Below are positions 13,452 through 25,798 of a stretch of DNA of 64,000 nucleotides, in pieces. The stretch comes from Larimichthys crocea (Eukaryota; Chordata; Actinopteri; Sciaenidae): NCBI RefSeq assembly GCF_000972845.2, contig NC_040018.1, forward strand, positions 12,125,157 through 12,189,156. Reading direction: 5' to 3'. Made by a program: the position numbers and the translations under genes. The notes under the pieces were generated by a model. It had not been told where the DNA came from. It ran no database searches and saw nothing but the letters and a program-made list of their open reading frames with translations. Each line of letters starts with the position of its first letter. The stretch's first letter is position 1.

Positions 13452-14999
13452 AATTTCACAAAGATTGAAATTAATTAAACAAAACCTTGCACAGCCTTAT
13501 AAATGTGAGGCGAAGAGTGCGTACATAGAGCTTTATTCTAGAACCTTGAGTTTTATGTATCTGGCCGCTGGTCTTTAGTCTTCTAGGAAATGTGGGCAGA
13601 AAATGTACACTGAAGAAGGTGGACAAGATGTTTAATACATATCATAAACAGTTCGCTGATCATAATTACACCTCTCGTTTTCCCACTGTGACAAAACAGT
13701 AACTAAGACCTGGGGAATATCCTGCAAACCCAACAACCTGCCAGTGACAACACGTCGCTGTTGACAGGATTAGAGTTGTGAAACAGCAGGAGGTTAACTG
13801 GAGTCTTTCCTGTCGATGTGAATGGGTTAGATTTTTTCCCACTTCAGGATAGTTAGAGTAAGAAAAGGAGAAGTAGGTATAAGCGTTATCATTTCTCTGC
13901 AACTTCTCATATCCACATACTTGTGTATAAAAAAAAAATAAACCCTTGAAACTTAGATTTTCTGCCTCAGTGACCATAAGTGCTGCATGTCAAACAGTAT
14001 GTGTTTGTATTTGATCTCTCTAAGAAAAGTACACTTGTACATGACATAGGAAACCTTTTGAGAGCTGTGACTACATACAGAAAGTACATACAGTACAGAG
14101 TCTCTGCAGAATGCTCTGGGGAAGGCCTGATATAAATGTGTTGGTAATGGTGACTCGAGGTAGGATATCACAGGATATTTCTGAGTAAGCCTGAATATTT
14201 ACTCAAGATAACTTATGACTCTGTTGTGAATTCAAGGGGAATATCAACCTTATACTAATAAGAAAAGCCCTTATTGATCTACAACTCATTAGTGTATGAT
14301 ACATTGCTAATGCCAAAGATTTTGGTAAAGGGATTAGAGAAAGACAATTCAGATAATGACAATAATGCTCTTCTACTGCAGTAAAGATCCCTAATGGACA
14401 GCATTTATTGCACTCAGGAAATGTGTACTTAATTTAACCCTTCTTGCTCATGTATTTATCTAGAGAGATATTTACAACTTTAACTTGTCTGAAATTATGA
14501 CAACACTGACCTTTGCTGTGTATGACCACTCTGACCCGTCTGGCTTCATTCATGTCCGCTTACTGTTTGCCCTTTGCCTGGTAGTAATTGGTCTCTGCCT
14601 GGCACTAATAGCCGCTGGATAGGAATGCTTTTCCCCCTGTCTGTTCAGAGGATAATGACAAGAGGCCAGCATGACCTTGTCTGGGTGGGAGTAGCTTTCC
14701 TCCTTCTGAGAGAGGCCACTCCACCAGGCTCCCACTAGGCTCTGGTGTCTGTCAGCATCTGAAGATGCAGTGCTGAAGCACCGCAGCAGGCCAGCCAAGC
14801 ACAACCGAGAGTCGCTGGGAGCATAGAGTACGATGAGCAAATCTTTCCCATGGTCCTTTGCTCACAGTTGTTTATTTCAAGGTCTTGGTCTACACTGGAC
14901 AAGTACTAACAATAGTAGCGAGGTAAAATGAAATGTGTAATATAGAGAAAGAAAAAAATGTTTTTACCTTTATTAGGTTAAATAAACATTAAGAAAATG
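12721..14999. other. noncoding stretch, mostly unique
   Basis: No gene is supported. It contains one clean TG microsatellite, listed separately. The remaining DNA is AT-rich, with short open frames on both strands that do not resemble proteins. Confidence 0.55.
13410..13450. repeat. (TG)n microsatellite
   Basis: A near-perfect TG run of about 20 units ending in GTGTGCGC. Confidence 0.96.
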
Positions 15000-15255
15000 T
15001 TAGTTGCATCTCTAATTATTATCCTTTTTGGATTAATTGGCGTATTGTCTTTGAAATGTCAGAAAACAGTGTGAAAATCCAAAGATGTTCAACATTACAA
15101 TGATCTAAACCAGAGAAGAGCACATTTGAGAAGTTGGAAGCAGCAAATATTTGGTATTTTTTGCCTGATTAAATGACCTAAGCAATGAATTAATCATCAA
15201 AATTGTCGCCAAGGGGGATTAATATGATTAAAATGATTGTTGTTCATCACTGTAG
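15000..15255 (+). mobile_element. decayed teleost MITE-like repeat
   Basis: The landmarks, in order, are GTTAGTTGCATCTCTAATTA, AAATGTCAGAAAACAGTG, AATCCAAAGATGTTCAA, CACATTTGAGAAGTTGGAA, GCAGCAAATATTTGGTATTTT and a closing AATTAATCATCAAAATTGT. These match, in order and spacing, a highly abundant fish repeat of about 250-300 bp whose ends are made of GATTAATCG-type inverted words. Here the terminal GATTAATCG palindromes are eroded, so no clean inverted repeat remains and the boundaries are approximate. The superfamily is unassigned. It has no coding capacity. Confidence 0.55.
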
Positions 15256-15700
15256 ATGAGTCAACAGTTTACTCTGCCAGCTTAAATTTCTTGCACTGTA
15301 AGATGCATCAGTCACTTGTTGACGTGACTGCAATTCCTAAGTTCAGCAGGAGTCATAAATGTCTATTTAACAAGTAGCTACATGTCGGACAATAAAGTAT
15401 AGAATGTAAATTAGATTTGAGTTTTTACATGTTGATAGGCCTACAGTCATTGGTAGCATTTAAAGAACTCAGATTCTTAGTATACTGCATTATTACACAC
15501 TTAAAGCAGTCCTCTTACAGATTATTAAATAAGGGACCGTGGAACAAAATATGTCTTGAGGTGCATTTGCTGCTCAGTGAGCTCAACCACTGGAACACTT
15601 GGCCAGATTATAAGCTTTGTGTCTGAGCTCAGCCTCGGGGTTTTTGTTAGGAGTTATCACGCTCAAAGCCTTTCTAAGCTCTCGGAGCATGTTTAAAACT

Positions 15701-15729
15701 GTGTGTAGGTGTGTGTGCGTGTGTGTGTG
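15701..15729. repeat. imperfect (GT)n microsatellite
   Basis: A GT run interrupted by AG and GC steps. It is shorter and older-looking than the pure arrays elsewhere. Confidence 0.85.
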
Positions 15730-17668
15730 ATGTGCACATGTTCCTATCATCTGTGCATCTGTTTGTTGATGTATGTACTTGTCCACTGGTTAAAGGATTG
15801 TTCATTTTCAATGTAAATTAGATTTGCAATGGCAAAGATATGCATGTTTTCCACAGTATCTCTACATTTCCGAGGCGTCACGATGACTGGGAGATAGAAA
15901 CGCGAACAGACGCACATACAAACACTTTCCTTGTTATTCTCCTCTCTCTACCTCATTCCATTCTGTCACTCCATCTCTTCGCCATCGCTGTGCTACTCTT
16001 CCCAGATAAATGTTTCATGAAGCAGCCCCCATATCCTCTCCTGGAATAACGTCCTCTAGATATGTCCAAGAGATTATATGACACATCACTCAGTCACATT
16101 TACCTCAGACTGCACATCTCATGGCCTAACACAAGCGCATCTTCAACAGAACTAAGATAGGAGGGGGGTAAAAAACAGGGGAGAAGCATATTTTATTACC
16201 CAAAACTGACTGTCAAATAGTGTCTGCAGTCAAAGAATTATCAAAGGGTTTATCCTTTTCAGATGTGAAAGTCTAAAGTGGGTCACACGCTACATTCACT
16301 GTAATATCACAGTAAATATTCACAAGCTTATCATTATTTAATCATCCCCTAATGGAAAAGATCCCCACCCCAAATATAGACCCACCTCCAAACTTAATAA
16401 TTTTCAAATATGTTAACAGCTGTAAATGTAAACTTCATACAGTTCAGCTGTCCTGCCTTTTGCTTTAGCAGCTGCACAGAGGACAGTGGAAGGCTGGTTC
16501 TAATTTGTCTAATACTGTACCTGTTCAACAGCAAATGATTTCCATATCACAAATATCTTTTGTAAAACAAAAATGCTGTTGAAGGCTCTGACATGCAGAA
16601 ACTGGCACCATCAAAATGCAGTTAAATACTGATTCAAATTAAGTCAGGGCTGGAGATAAAGATATGTTAAGCATAAAACTTATGTTTTAAGAAATGAGTT
16701 TGGTGATTTTTGTGTTATTATTCAAGAGATATATTTTATGATAGCATGTTATTGGATCTCAGCTGTCTGATTTACACTCCAGGATAAATAAAGAAACTAT
16801 CTGGTCTTATATTATCTATAGCATCTTCACTTCCCTGTCAATTTCCTTATTGTGCTTTGTTCTGATCATTGCAACATATGCTACATCATTCCGACAGAAC
16901 AGAACACTGTATTTACTTGTGTTTGCAGCTGGGGCATGCCACCCGTGTAAGGTAATAAAATATGCTTGCATAAAGATGAGTTGTGTTAACTGTATGAACC
17001 TTGGCTCTCTGTTAAGAGCCCTGCTGTTTAATCAGTGGTAAATTATACTGTCTTGCCTGTCATGGTCATTTGTCAGCACATATTGATGCCTGCTGCAAAC
17101 AGCAGTGGTAAGAACATTGTTGCTTCTGTGGCTTTTTTTTTTTCTTTAGATAGTCGTGTCGACAAATTGCACAAAATTAAAAAGATCTTGATCAACATTT
17201 GGGCTCTCACCTTTCAGGAGCTCGGGGCGAATCGGTCTTCAGTTTACCATCTAAAGATAAATGGGTTTTATTGAATCTTGCTTTCTCCAAAAGTACTGTA
17301 CAATATTCTTTTCAATACACAGGTCTCTTTACTATACAGGTTTCTCTACAGTATTCTATTTTCAAGTCCAGTTCTTAAATTTTAATGCAACGTAACTTCA
17401 TTGCATTCAAAGTGAGATCAAAGCGTTCTGGTTCTCTGTTTGATGTATCCTCTATTTGAAGTTTTTTCCAAAGACAGAGAGTGTAAAACAAAAGTTTACA
17501 TATTCTTGCCTTTGTGGGAGCAACTTCTGCTGCACAATGTATTGATCGCACTTTCTGAAAAAAGGAGAAGGTAGAAAGACTTGGGGTTTTTGTTTGAATC
17601 GTGTTGTTGCATTGTCAATACAAGGCCAGTAGCTGATTCCTGGTCAGTATGACGGAGCTGAACTGAAG

Positions 17669-17716
17669 TGGAGAGGGGAAAAAAAAGAAAAGAAAGAGAG
17701 AGATAGAGAGTGAAGA
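17669..17716 (+). repeat. polypurine tract
   Basis: An almost unbroken G/A run of about 48 bases (GAGAGGGGAAAAAAAAG, then GAGAGAGATAGAGAG). Such tracts are low-complexity sequence and can form triplexes. Confidence 0.75.
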
Positions 17717-17819
17717 GCCGGTCATGTTTGTATGGTATCAAAAAGAGGTTGATGGGCCACATGTGAACACAGTGACCGGCCCCCCGTCCTGATGGACAAC
17801 CACACCCCGGGGAAAGTAT

Positions 17820-18000
17820 CACCCACTGACAGTGATTGACAGATAGAAGAAGCGGTGTTGTTGCAATGTTGAATGGCTAGTCCCCGCAACACAAGAGGTG
17901 TGATTAGGAGCTGTCAAAGCAACATGAGGTAGCTGACAATGACATCACTCACAGCCAGAGAGTGGGCAAGACTGCTGATGTGTATTCATTAAGCGACTGG
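17820..18000. promoter_or_regulatory. candidate enhancer with PBX/MEIS-type sites
   Basis: TGATTGACAG at 17833-17842 is the full composite PBX-MEIS/PREP recognition word. It is directly preceded by another TGACAG at 17827-17832. A reverse-oriented CTGTCA follows at 17911-17916 and AGCTGACA near 17931. The DNA is unique, GC-richer than its flanks and has no open frame of note. The site identities follow from known TALE-homeodomain specificities; enhancer activity is inference. Confidence 0.3.
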
Positions 18001-20657
18001 AACCACAGAGAAGCAGCCTTCAGAAAGCACTATATGTTTACATGCATGTATTTGTGTAAAGAGGTTGAGAGCTCACTGTGATTTCTCTGAGTGGATGTAA
18101 GCTTCTCCGTCGGTGCTATTAAAGTACAGACTGTCTCTACTTACACAAAAGTTAAACTGCGCTTTTGTTCTATCTCAAATTGTTAAAGTGTCTTTTCTTA
18201 TCGGAACATAGCCTGTGGTTCTTTGGTTAATCCAAACACAGACCTCAACACTGTGGCTGAATTACTACTGTCGTGTCACAATGTCACATGTTGCTGAGCT
18301 CATTCAAACATTCTTTGCAGTAATTTGTCGTATGATGTCACAAAGTCATTCATCTTAAAATATTTTTATAGCTATGCATGGACAATGCCATAATTCAACC
18401 CTGTGGCAGCAGTGAACCACCAGTGCTTCATGTCAGCAGCATGTAAGACGTATAGAGCAGGAATAAATCAGTATATCAGAGTAAGCAGTGTACGGTCAAA
18501 ATGACAAAACTTTAAAATACACAGTAAGTACATTTTTTATGGGTGTTGTGAACATTTCCCATATCCACTTTTTTTTTACCCACTCTTTTTCTAAAAGTAT
18601 GATTCTGAGAAGCACAATTGCAGTCAGCAATCATAAACGACAATGTGTGAAACGTTTTGTGTGTGTGTGTGCATTCAATACAAGTGTTGTGTCAATCAAC
18701 TTACCACCACAACAGCTAGAAATCCCTAACTGTAAAGAAAAGCCGTATGCCTAGATTTTATTTTGTTGAATTAACTATCCATCGGATTCAATTTTCCCAT
18801 TTGTTTTAGAATTTATTTTGACTAGTTTCTCTGTACATAACCGCAGCCAGAAAGCAGCATAACTATGATGGAAATAATGGTTGAGCCGTGCCAACTAAAA
18901 CATGTGAGAGGTCCAGACAGGGGCAGGTACAGTGAGAAGTGTCTGACTTGTTCTCTGTGCTGAGATCTCACAAGACAGATGTAGATGGAAAGATCTCTGG
19001 GTTCTGTAATGCTCTGTTGCACAAGAACATGCACAAATACAAAGCCAATTTCTTGGTGAGGATCACTGCACTGTTTGCTGACATGAACCAAACTGTCACC
19101 CATTCAAAGCTGAAAATTCACCAACGAACAGATTTGAACCATTTCACAACAAACGGTTGCAGAAATATCAGTCTGAAATGTATAGTAGGTCTGGGGCAAA
19201 TCTCCTGATTGGATCACGATACTTGGGAGTTCAATTCACAACTGATATAGATTTTTGCTTCCTTTTTTATGAACAACAGACCATGGGAAAAAAAAAGTTG
19301 GAACCATCCACTTCTAGCAACTTTATATGATATTTCCAAAAACAACACACAACACTTGAGTCTTCCAGAGCTTTTTTCCAGCAGCATCATTGCTTTCCTA
19401 GTAGTTAATATTAGTAATACAGAGGCGCACATACACATACACATAGTATATGTGCTACCCTCTCCTGGAATGCAATGTCTTTTAATCCACAGGGAACAGA
19501 GGCTGCTGTAGTTGGTCAGTGTGGAGTGTTGAAGCCGCAAAGCAGCAGATTAAGTAGTCAGCAGCTATTAGTTTGTTCCCACAGAGAACAGGAAATGTGT
19601 CAGCGCACATGTTGTTGGATGTTAAGGACGTGTGTAAAATGGATCGTTTGTTAAAACAATATTGCCATGATCACAATGCTAATTAATTTAATTATGTATT
19701 AGCATTGAACTAATGGAATAAATCTCTTTTTTATTTCAAATCCCAGAAATACTTCTGAACAGCACAAGAGCAACAGTATCCACATAAAACAGCTGCTGGG
19801 AACATGTGGAACCGTACTGACATACTGCAGTCTGAAAATGTTCTGCTGTGGATATAAATACTGCACCTATATTACTATATCGTATATTACATATATTGTA
19901 GTCAACTTGAGCACGATGCTCACATTTAGCAGAAGAAACAGTGCACTGTGAAATGCACAGTGTGTTCAGTTCCACGACCTGCATCCAACACAAACAGTCC
20001 CATACATGCTTGGCAGACTTCAGTGTAAGGACGTTATTCACTGTTTCAGTTTGGACAGGGTGTAACTCCTGACTCACACCATACAATAACATTAGATCTG
20101 ACTGGTAAACTGTCTGAAAAGTAGGTTACTATACCAAAAACACATTTCTGAGTTTCTTGCAAAGGTGTGCTGAAATAGCAACATGGATACATGGTATGTG
20201 ACACACGACCTACTACATCAAATATAACAAATCAATAAGCAGGAAACAGAAATAAATGTTGCCAATATTTCTATTTCTACTATAAATTGTTGGTTTTGTA
20301 CTTTTTCCAACAAGTATTACATTATATATACTGTTTCAGGAAAATATACACATAAAATTGAGTGTGACATGAAACATCAACCAAATCTTCAGTAGCTCAT
20401 TTTGCTTTTGTTTTGCTTGTTTTTAATTGTTACAGTTAGCACTAACTCCAGTGAGAGTTATTAAACAACACTAATTATTATTTATTGCCACGCCTTGTGT
20501 TGACTAAGTCACATTTCCTGAATTAGAGAAAGCATCAAGCACACTATACATACAATGTTTTAAATAAGTAAATGACCGTTGATTGGGGGTTTTGTTCAGT
20601 TAAGTGTTTTTGGTTTGATACTCTCACTCTGTCATCCCCATCCTATCTACTAAATAC

Positions 20658-20695
20658 AATATATATATATAATATATAATAATAATAATGATGAT
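20658..20695. repeat. (AT)n/(AAT)n/(ATG)n compound microsatellite
   Basis: An AT run passes into TAATAATAA and then TGATGATG. It is compound and AT-rich. Confidence 0.85.
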
Positions 20696-22108
20696 GGGAG
20701 TTTTCCCCACCAACATGTACACTGAGCATCTCAGAAGTTCTGATGTGTGTGAAACTTTCCTTCACAAATTTAAAGTAAATAGATTTCTACTCTAAACAAT
20801 ACTTGTAATTATTATCATAGTAGCAATAAGCTGCATTGCAGCATATTGTAATGTATGCCTGGAAGAACATCGATGCAGAGTATCCCAGTGTGGTTGTTCC
20901 TAGGCATCATAATGTGTAACTAACTGTCTGCAAATGTCTGTGAAACTGTAAACTGTAGTGCTCTTTCCTGCCTCTTTCCTCACTCACACTGACTAAGATA
21001 ATGGCGATGGGGAAAAAAAAACAAAAAAAAAAAACTAGAAACTTTGGTGTGTTCTCAATTTGCAGCAGAAAAACGGCATTGTTGTTGAGCCACATGCAAA
21101 TGGCGGTATTATGAGCCATTCTTCCTCGCTCCTGCAATTCCGTACAGAAAGGTTCAGGATGATAACTCCTCAGTAATAATTAAGCTGATGGCCTATTATG
21201 CTGTATTGCAAATCAAATATGTGTAGTATTTGGCAGTAGCTGAAGTGGGGAGTGTTGGCACGAGGCCAGCCTGTATTGCTGAACAGATGCAGGTGCAACA
21301 CAACTTTGCGGGGCCTGTCAGGATAACAAAATGGATCAGTAACAATGGCAAGCATCTACTGCAGAGTAATTGTACAAGATGGCTCTTTGTGAAGCAGGTG
21401 TTTTGAGTTTGACTTGTGTGTGTTGAAATATACAGTATGTACACTATTTTTAGATTCATTTTGATCATGTTGAAGCATCCATGACCTTTCCTTGTTAGTG
21501 TTTTCCGGAAAACTAAAACAAGGCTTTTTATCTTCGATGAAGTTATTTGATATGTATTCTCTGACATATTGTGACTCATCTCCCTTGATTAACTGCATTC
21601 AGACTTGTTTATAACTAAGATAAAAAATAGTGCTGCTACTTTTATGTTGCAGTGATATTGTCAACTTTTGCAGTGTTTACATTACTGTAGTTGTTTGTTT
21701 GCCAAAGTTTTGTTTATCCCTTGAATTCCAGTATATTTCCAGGCTACTGGATGTTGTTTAGTTGTCATCAAAAGGAGCTTATCCATGAAAGTTCTTCTGT
21801 TTTGAAGGAGAACTGAATTTCTGCATTAAAAATTAAATGGTATATTGCCAAACATCACTTCTTAGATTTGGGGCAAGTGTTGGAGCAGATGTTCCTCCAG
21901 TGATCTGTAAATAAGTGGAATTGTAGATAAAGACACTGAGGAGGCTGTAAGATATTCAGGAAGCAGCCCAGCCCTGCTTCAAATCCACTCTAAGAAAATA
22001 GTGCAAAAGCAGTCAAAAACTGTTAAAGCGTATTTGATTCTAGCATCTTGTTTTAGTTCTTCTTCCTCTCCCTTTCTCCTCAGACCCTCTATCATTTCTG
22101 CTTGAACT

Positions 22109-22133
22109 GGGAATGGGGTGGTGGAGGGGTGGG
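22109..22133 (+). other. canonical G-quadruplex motif
   Basis: Four runs of at least three G are separated by loops of 3, 7 and 1 bases (GGG-AAT-GGGG-TGGTGGA-GGGG-T-GGG). This satisfies the usual G3+N1-7 rule on the plus strand. It is followed by a polypurine AGAAGAAAAAA stretch. Folding is predicted from the pattern only. Confidence 0.7.
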
Positions 22134-22433
22134 TAGAAGAAGAAAAAAAAAAAAAGACCTTGAAGAAGGCAGCGAGATTAAATTAATCGTTGGTGGGAGG
22201 AAAAATATCACTAAAGTATGCATAAGTGTAAAAGAAATGAAAACAAACAAACATATATTAAAGAATATCTTGAACCGCCGATGGAACATGTTTGAATAAA
22301 ACTGGATGCTTTGTGGGTTACAGCTCCTCTAGCTGCAATGCATGTTTGGAGGGAGTGTGCTGCCCTCTGCATGGCTCACATTTAATGAAATATATAACAA
22401 TTGTTCCTCAATCAGAACAAGTGCTTGTTTAAA

Positions 22434-22700
22434 ATGCAAATCCGCTCTTGTCTGTGACATGCTGTAATTAGACAGAACAATGATGTATTATTTCTGCCAT
22501 CTTTCTCAGTGCTCATCAAGGGCTTTGAGAATGGGACAATGATTGACCACCTGGTCCTGCTACTGTAGCTAAATTTATTAAACACGTTCTCTTTAGAAAA
22601 TCAATGCATGATTGTACGAGTTGTACAGGGTCAGGCTTATTTTTCGTGAGAAGACATAATTAGCCTGACCTGTGACTTGCAAATGCTCAGGATTGTTCTG
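22434..22700. promoter_or_regulatory. candidate POU/SOX/homeodomain regulatory element
   Basis: ATGCAAAT (POU octamer) lies at 22434-22441, TAATTA at 22465-22470 and a SOX-type AACAAT at 22476-22481. ATAATTAGCC lies near 22659 and TTGCAAATGC near 22678. Unlike most of the window, the segment has almost no low-complexity sequence. The motif calls are direct string matches; conservation and function are inference. Confidence 0.3.
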
Positions 22701-22798
22701 CACTGCTACTTACACCATTTTCTTAAACTGTAATGAAATGTTTCAGAGAAGCTTAAGATAAAATCCAAAACTTTATAAGCAACTGTTACTGTTAATAT

Positions 22799-22820
22799 GC
22801 AGGAGTAGAATTCAATATGT
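22799..22820 (+). repeat. 22-bp dispersed direct repeat, copy 1
   Basis: A 22-bp word containing GTAGAATTCAATATGT recurs at 26490-26511 with a single mismatch (G to A at the seventh base). The flanks do not align by eye. Confidence 0.7.
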
Positions 22821-23460
22821 TAACTCACTGTTGCAAACTCTAAATCTTTATGTTTTTAGCAGCTGTTAGCTATATTTCTCACCCGGATTCAATTCAAATC
22901 CCTCCTGTATGATGACATCTGTGTGTATACACGGCTCAAAGTATTATAGTAGCACACAACAGGCAGAGAGCAGGCTTTATAACATATTACATTCTAATTC
23001 AACACTCATTTGCCACTGTGTTATCTCAACTTGCTGTGCAGAGGTGAATGTTGTGTGGCATTGAAAAACATTTTAAATTAGAACCGGTGCGTTTACTTTC
23101 CAAGAGCCAGTGGGCAAAGCTGGAGGCAAATCTCTGTGCTTACTTATCCAATAAGTTGTGATTAACAAAACAGGCCGTTTCTCAGAAGAATGGCGCTTGG
23201 ATAAATGAACCCTGCCTTGTCTCTCGAGTCAGTTTATAATTATTATATTGTGTCTTAATTGAACTTCATCGCATCGCTCTCAACGGCACAGCTCCATGAC
23301 CAAAGCCGCCTGATATATTCAGCTCATTCTGCTGCTTGGATAAATTAATTGGATTAAAGATTTGATTATCAGTTCCTTTGTGCACCCATGCTTGAATCCT
23401 TGCCGTAAACACATTGGTATAAATACAAACATATGTTTCCTACTCTCTACCCCCAACAAA

Positions 23461-23482
23461 CACACACACACACACACACACA
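23461..23482. repeat. (CA)n microsatellite
   Basis: About 11 perfect CA units. Confidence 0.95.
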
Positions 23483-23745
23483 TATCACACGGCAGACTAA
23501 ATAAAAGACAAAGGAAGCCCACAAGCTCTCGTACGTGCTTGTGGTATTTACACAAGAGCCTCTTCACAGCTGTATAGAACATTTTCAACATGTTACTGAT
23601 CATTTTAAAATATTCACGTAGGTTACGCACATTGTATATCGAAGTTCCAACAGAAAGTGCACCAGTTTATACGTGTCGTAATATGAGTCTCCTCCTCATC
23701 ACACTCTGAAGACGGGGCAAGTTGTGAATGATGATAGTAGTTTTA

Positions 23746-23746
<1 letters not shown>

Positions 23747-23784
<38 letters not shown>

Positions 23785-23789
23785 CGTGT
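23747..23789. repeat. (TG)n microsatellite
   Basis: About 17 perfect TG units, then CGTGCGTGTC and a TGCGCGCG alternating purine-pyrimidine step. The whole tract has high Z-DNA potential. Confidence 0.95.
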
Positions 23790-24022
23790 CTGCGCGCGAG
23801 GGAGAGAAAGAGGGTATGTGTGTCGGAGGGGCTGCTTGTGACTGGTACAAGGGTGTCAGGAGCAGATGCAAATGAGTAGAGTGCAGCAGTGTAAAACCAA
23901 ATCAGAGAAAAAGAAACATAAATGAGTGGGGAGAGGAAGTGAGAGAGGATGAGGGAGTGTGTGGAGTTCACAGCCCAGGCTACTTTCACACCTGCAGCCA
24001 CTGAGCTTGTTTTACACTCAAA

Positions 24023-24056
24023 TACACACACACATGCACACAAACACACACACACC
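24023..24056. repeat. imperfect (CA)n microsatellite
   Basis: A CA run broken by TGCA and AAAC interruptions. Confidence 0.9.
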
Positions 24057-24971
24057 AGATGACAACCTCATGACACGGCAACAACACACCACAGCATGCC
24101 ACTTCTGTATCCACTCAATCACAGTCTTGCTAATCACATGCAAATTAATATCCTGTTGTCCTCAGGTCACATCCATCATGTTAACAACAAAATCCACCAC
24201 TTTGCTCGACTTCCTCAACATTCCTGTGACAATCTGGAAAGAAAAAAATACATTAAAGCAGGAGTATGACGGGTTTTTACGCTGTACAAATGGAACGCAG
24301 TGCCTGCTTCTGTCCGTCTTTCAAAGGCTCTCTTTTGGCATCATACCACTTTTGATCAAGTGCTTTAGCAAATGACCAAAATTGGTGCATAATTCCAATT
24401 TGAAATCATTAATCAGAGCCTATATTGCCTACCTCTCATATAACATACTTATTTTTAATCACGATGTTTTGGTTTTATGTCCTCTGGGGTGGAAACTTTG
24501 TGCATCTTTTTAATGTAAAATAACTGCCATCTGCTTTTCTATTTACTGAACATTCTGGGAAAATCTGTCCTGAAGCTCAGGGATTGGATTGCTCCAGAGC
24601 ATAATGCATACGTATCCTTTTGATCCGAGATCGAAATTTGATTGAAATTGTAAGTATAAAGTGTACCTTTGAATTAAAGCAATTATTATTCCTTTGTGTG
24701 TGACATCAAAAGTACCTCCGAGTGAATCAACGGTGTTCCTGTAAGCTTCAGGAAAATGATTGATGCGCTTGAGTTAGTCACAGTGACTTGCATCACAGTC
24801 TTTGAGATTTAATTTAATTTGAATACATCCATAATCATTATCACCATTTTGAAAGGAAGCTATTACAACCATTTGCTGAGACTTCAAAATGTTTTACAAC
24901 AGGCCCGAAAAACATCAAATAAGAGCATAGCTGAAAAGTCTTTAAATGCACTCATTAAGGCAATTGAATAA

Positions 24972-25045
24972 TGTTGTGGTGTAGTGATCAGAAAGCAGCT
25001 TGTGTTCAACGACGGGTTAAATTATGAGGTGTACTACCTTGAATA
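24972..25045 (+). repeat. possible degenerate tRNA-like SINE head
   Basis: GGTGTAGTGATCAG resembles an A box. About 30 bases downstream, GGGTTAAATTA resembles an eroded B box (GGTTCGAATC type). Spacing is tRNA-like. No clean cloverleaf stem is apparent and I cannot assign a family. It could be chance; it is certainly not an intact tRNA gene. Confidence 0.25.
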
Positions 25046-25798
25046 CAGATTCCTTTTTAGTTTCTTGTATGTTTTATCAGTAGTTTTGCCACGTGACATA
25101 TATTACTTTACACACGCACACTATTTAAAAAAAAAAAAAACTTGGAAATGGTTTCTCCAGGAACTTAATCAAAGAAGGGTGTGTGACAGTAAAAAGAATA
25201 AAATGAGAGAATTATGTTCTTCATCATCAAAGTCAGACCAAATTTAAAACTTGAAAAACTCAATAGATCCTAAAGCGGTACATTAATGCCTGACAGATTT
25301 GAAATTAAACACACATTCAGATCACAATCTAATATTTCCCTCGTCTCTAAAAGCATCAATCTCTATAGCAGTAGACTTTAAAAGCTTCAAACTTTGGTGA
25401 TCCCCTTGTCGATAGTGGGACTATTTTATGTCAGTGCTTCAGTGTGTCATAATGCAAACCTGGAATTTAGCTCTGCATACTGTATCCTACAGTATGAGAT
25501 TTGCATTCACTCACCATGTATTGAGTGATGCTCACTCACCTATCAAAACGTTTTTCTTACTGTAATGGTTAATTCATGAGTCAAAAATATTTTCCCCCTT
25601 TTGTAAATAATTTATTATTCTAGTCATTTTTGAAATGTTGTGCTAATTAGATTTTTTCTGTACATACAGTACAAGCTGAAACAGATCAACCTAAGACATC
25701 AACATTAAATAACACTATATAAGATAATTCATTCATCATAGCCGTAGACTATTTTTTGACAAAACACATGCAAGGCCTCAGTCATGTCTACTGTAATA

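Larger units (their letters stand above)
15256..22108. other. noncoding stretch, mostly unique
   Basis: No gene is supported. It contains imperfect GT repeats (15701-15729, about 18657-18672), a purine tract (17669-17716), an AT/AAT repeat near 20.66 kb and a PBX/MEIS-type site pair at 17.83 kb. A short 'ATCACGATACTTGGGAGTTC' segment near 19216 resembles part of a decayed fish DNA transposon but is too short to call. Confidence 0.5.
22134..25798. other. noncoding stretch with candidate regulatory DNA and microsatellites
   Basis: No gene is supported. The stretch includes a POU/SOX/homeodomain-word cluster at 22.43-22.70 kb, three CA/GT arrays between 23.46 and 24.06 kb, an ATGCAAATTAAT octamer-type word at 24138, a possible tRNA-like repeat head near 24.98 kb and a 14-base A-run at 25127-25140. 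Confidence 0.5.

Noticed and set aside
17490..17515. AAAGTTTACATATTC considered as a Tc1/mariner end
   Set aside because: No matching inverted partner or TA-flanked terminus was found nearby.
19944..19962. Perfect 7-bp hairpin CACTGTG-AAATG-CACAGTG with G-T extensions
   Set aside because: Too short for a microRNA precursor and such palindromes occur by chance.
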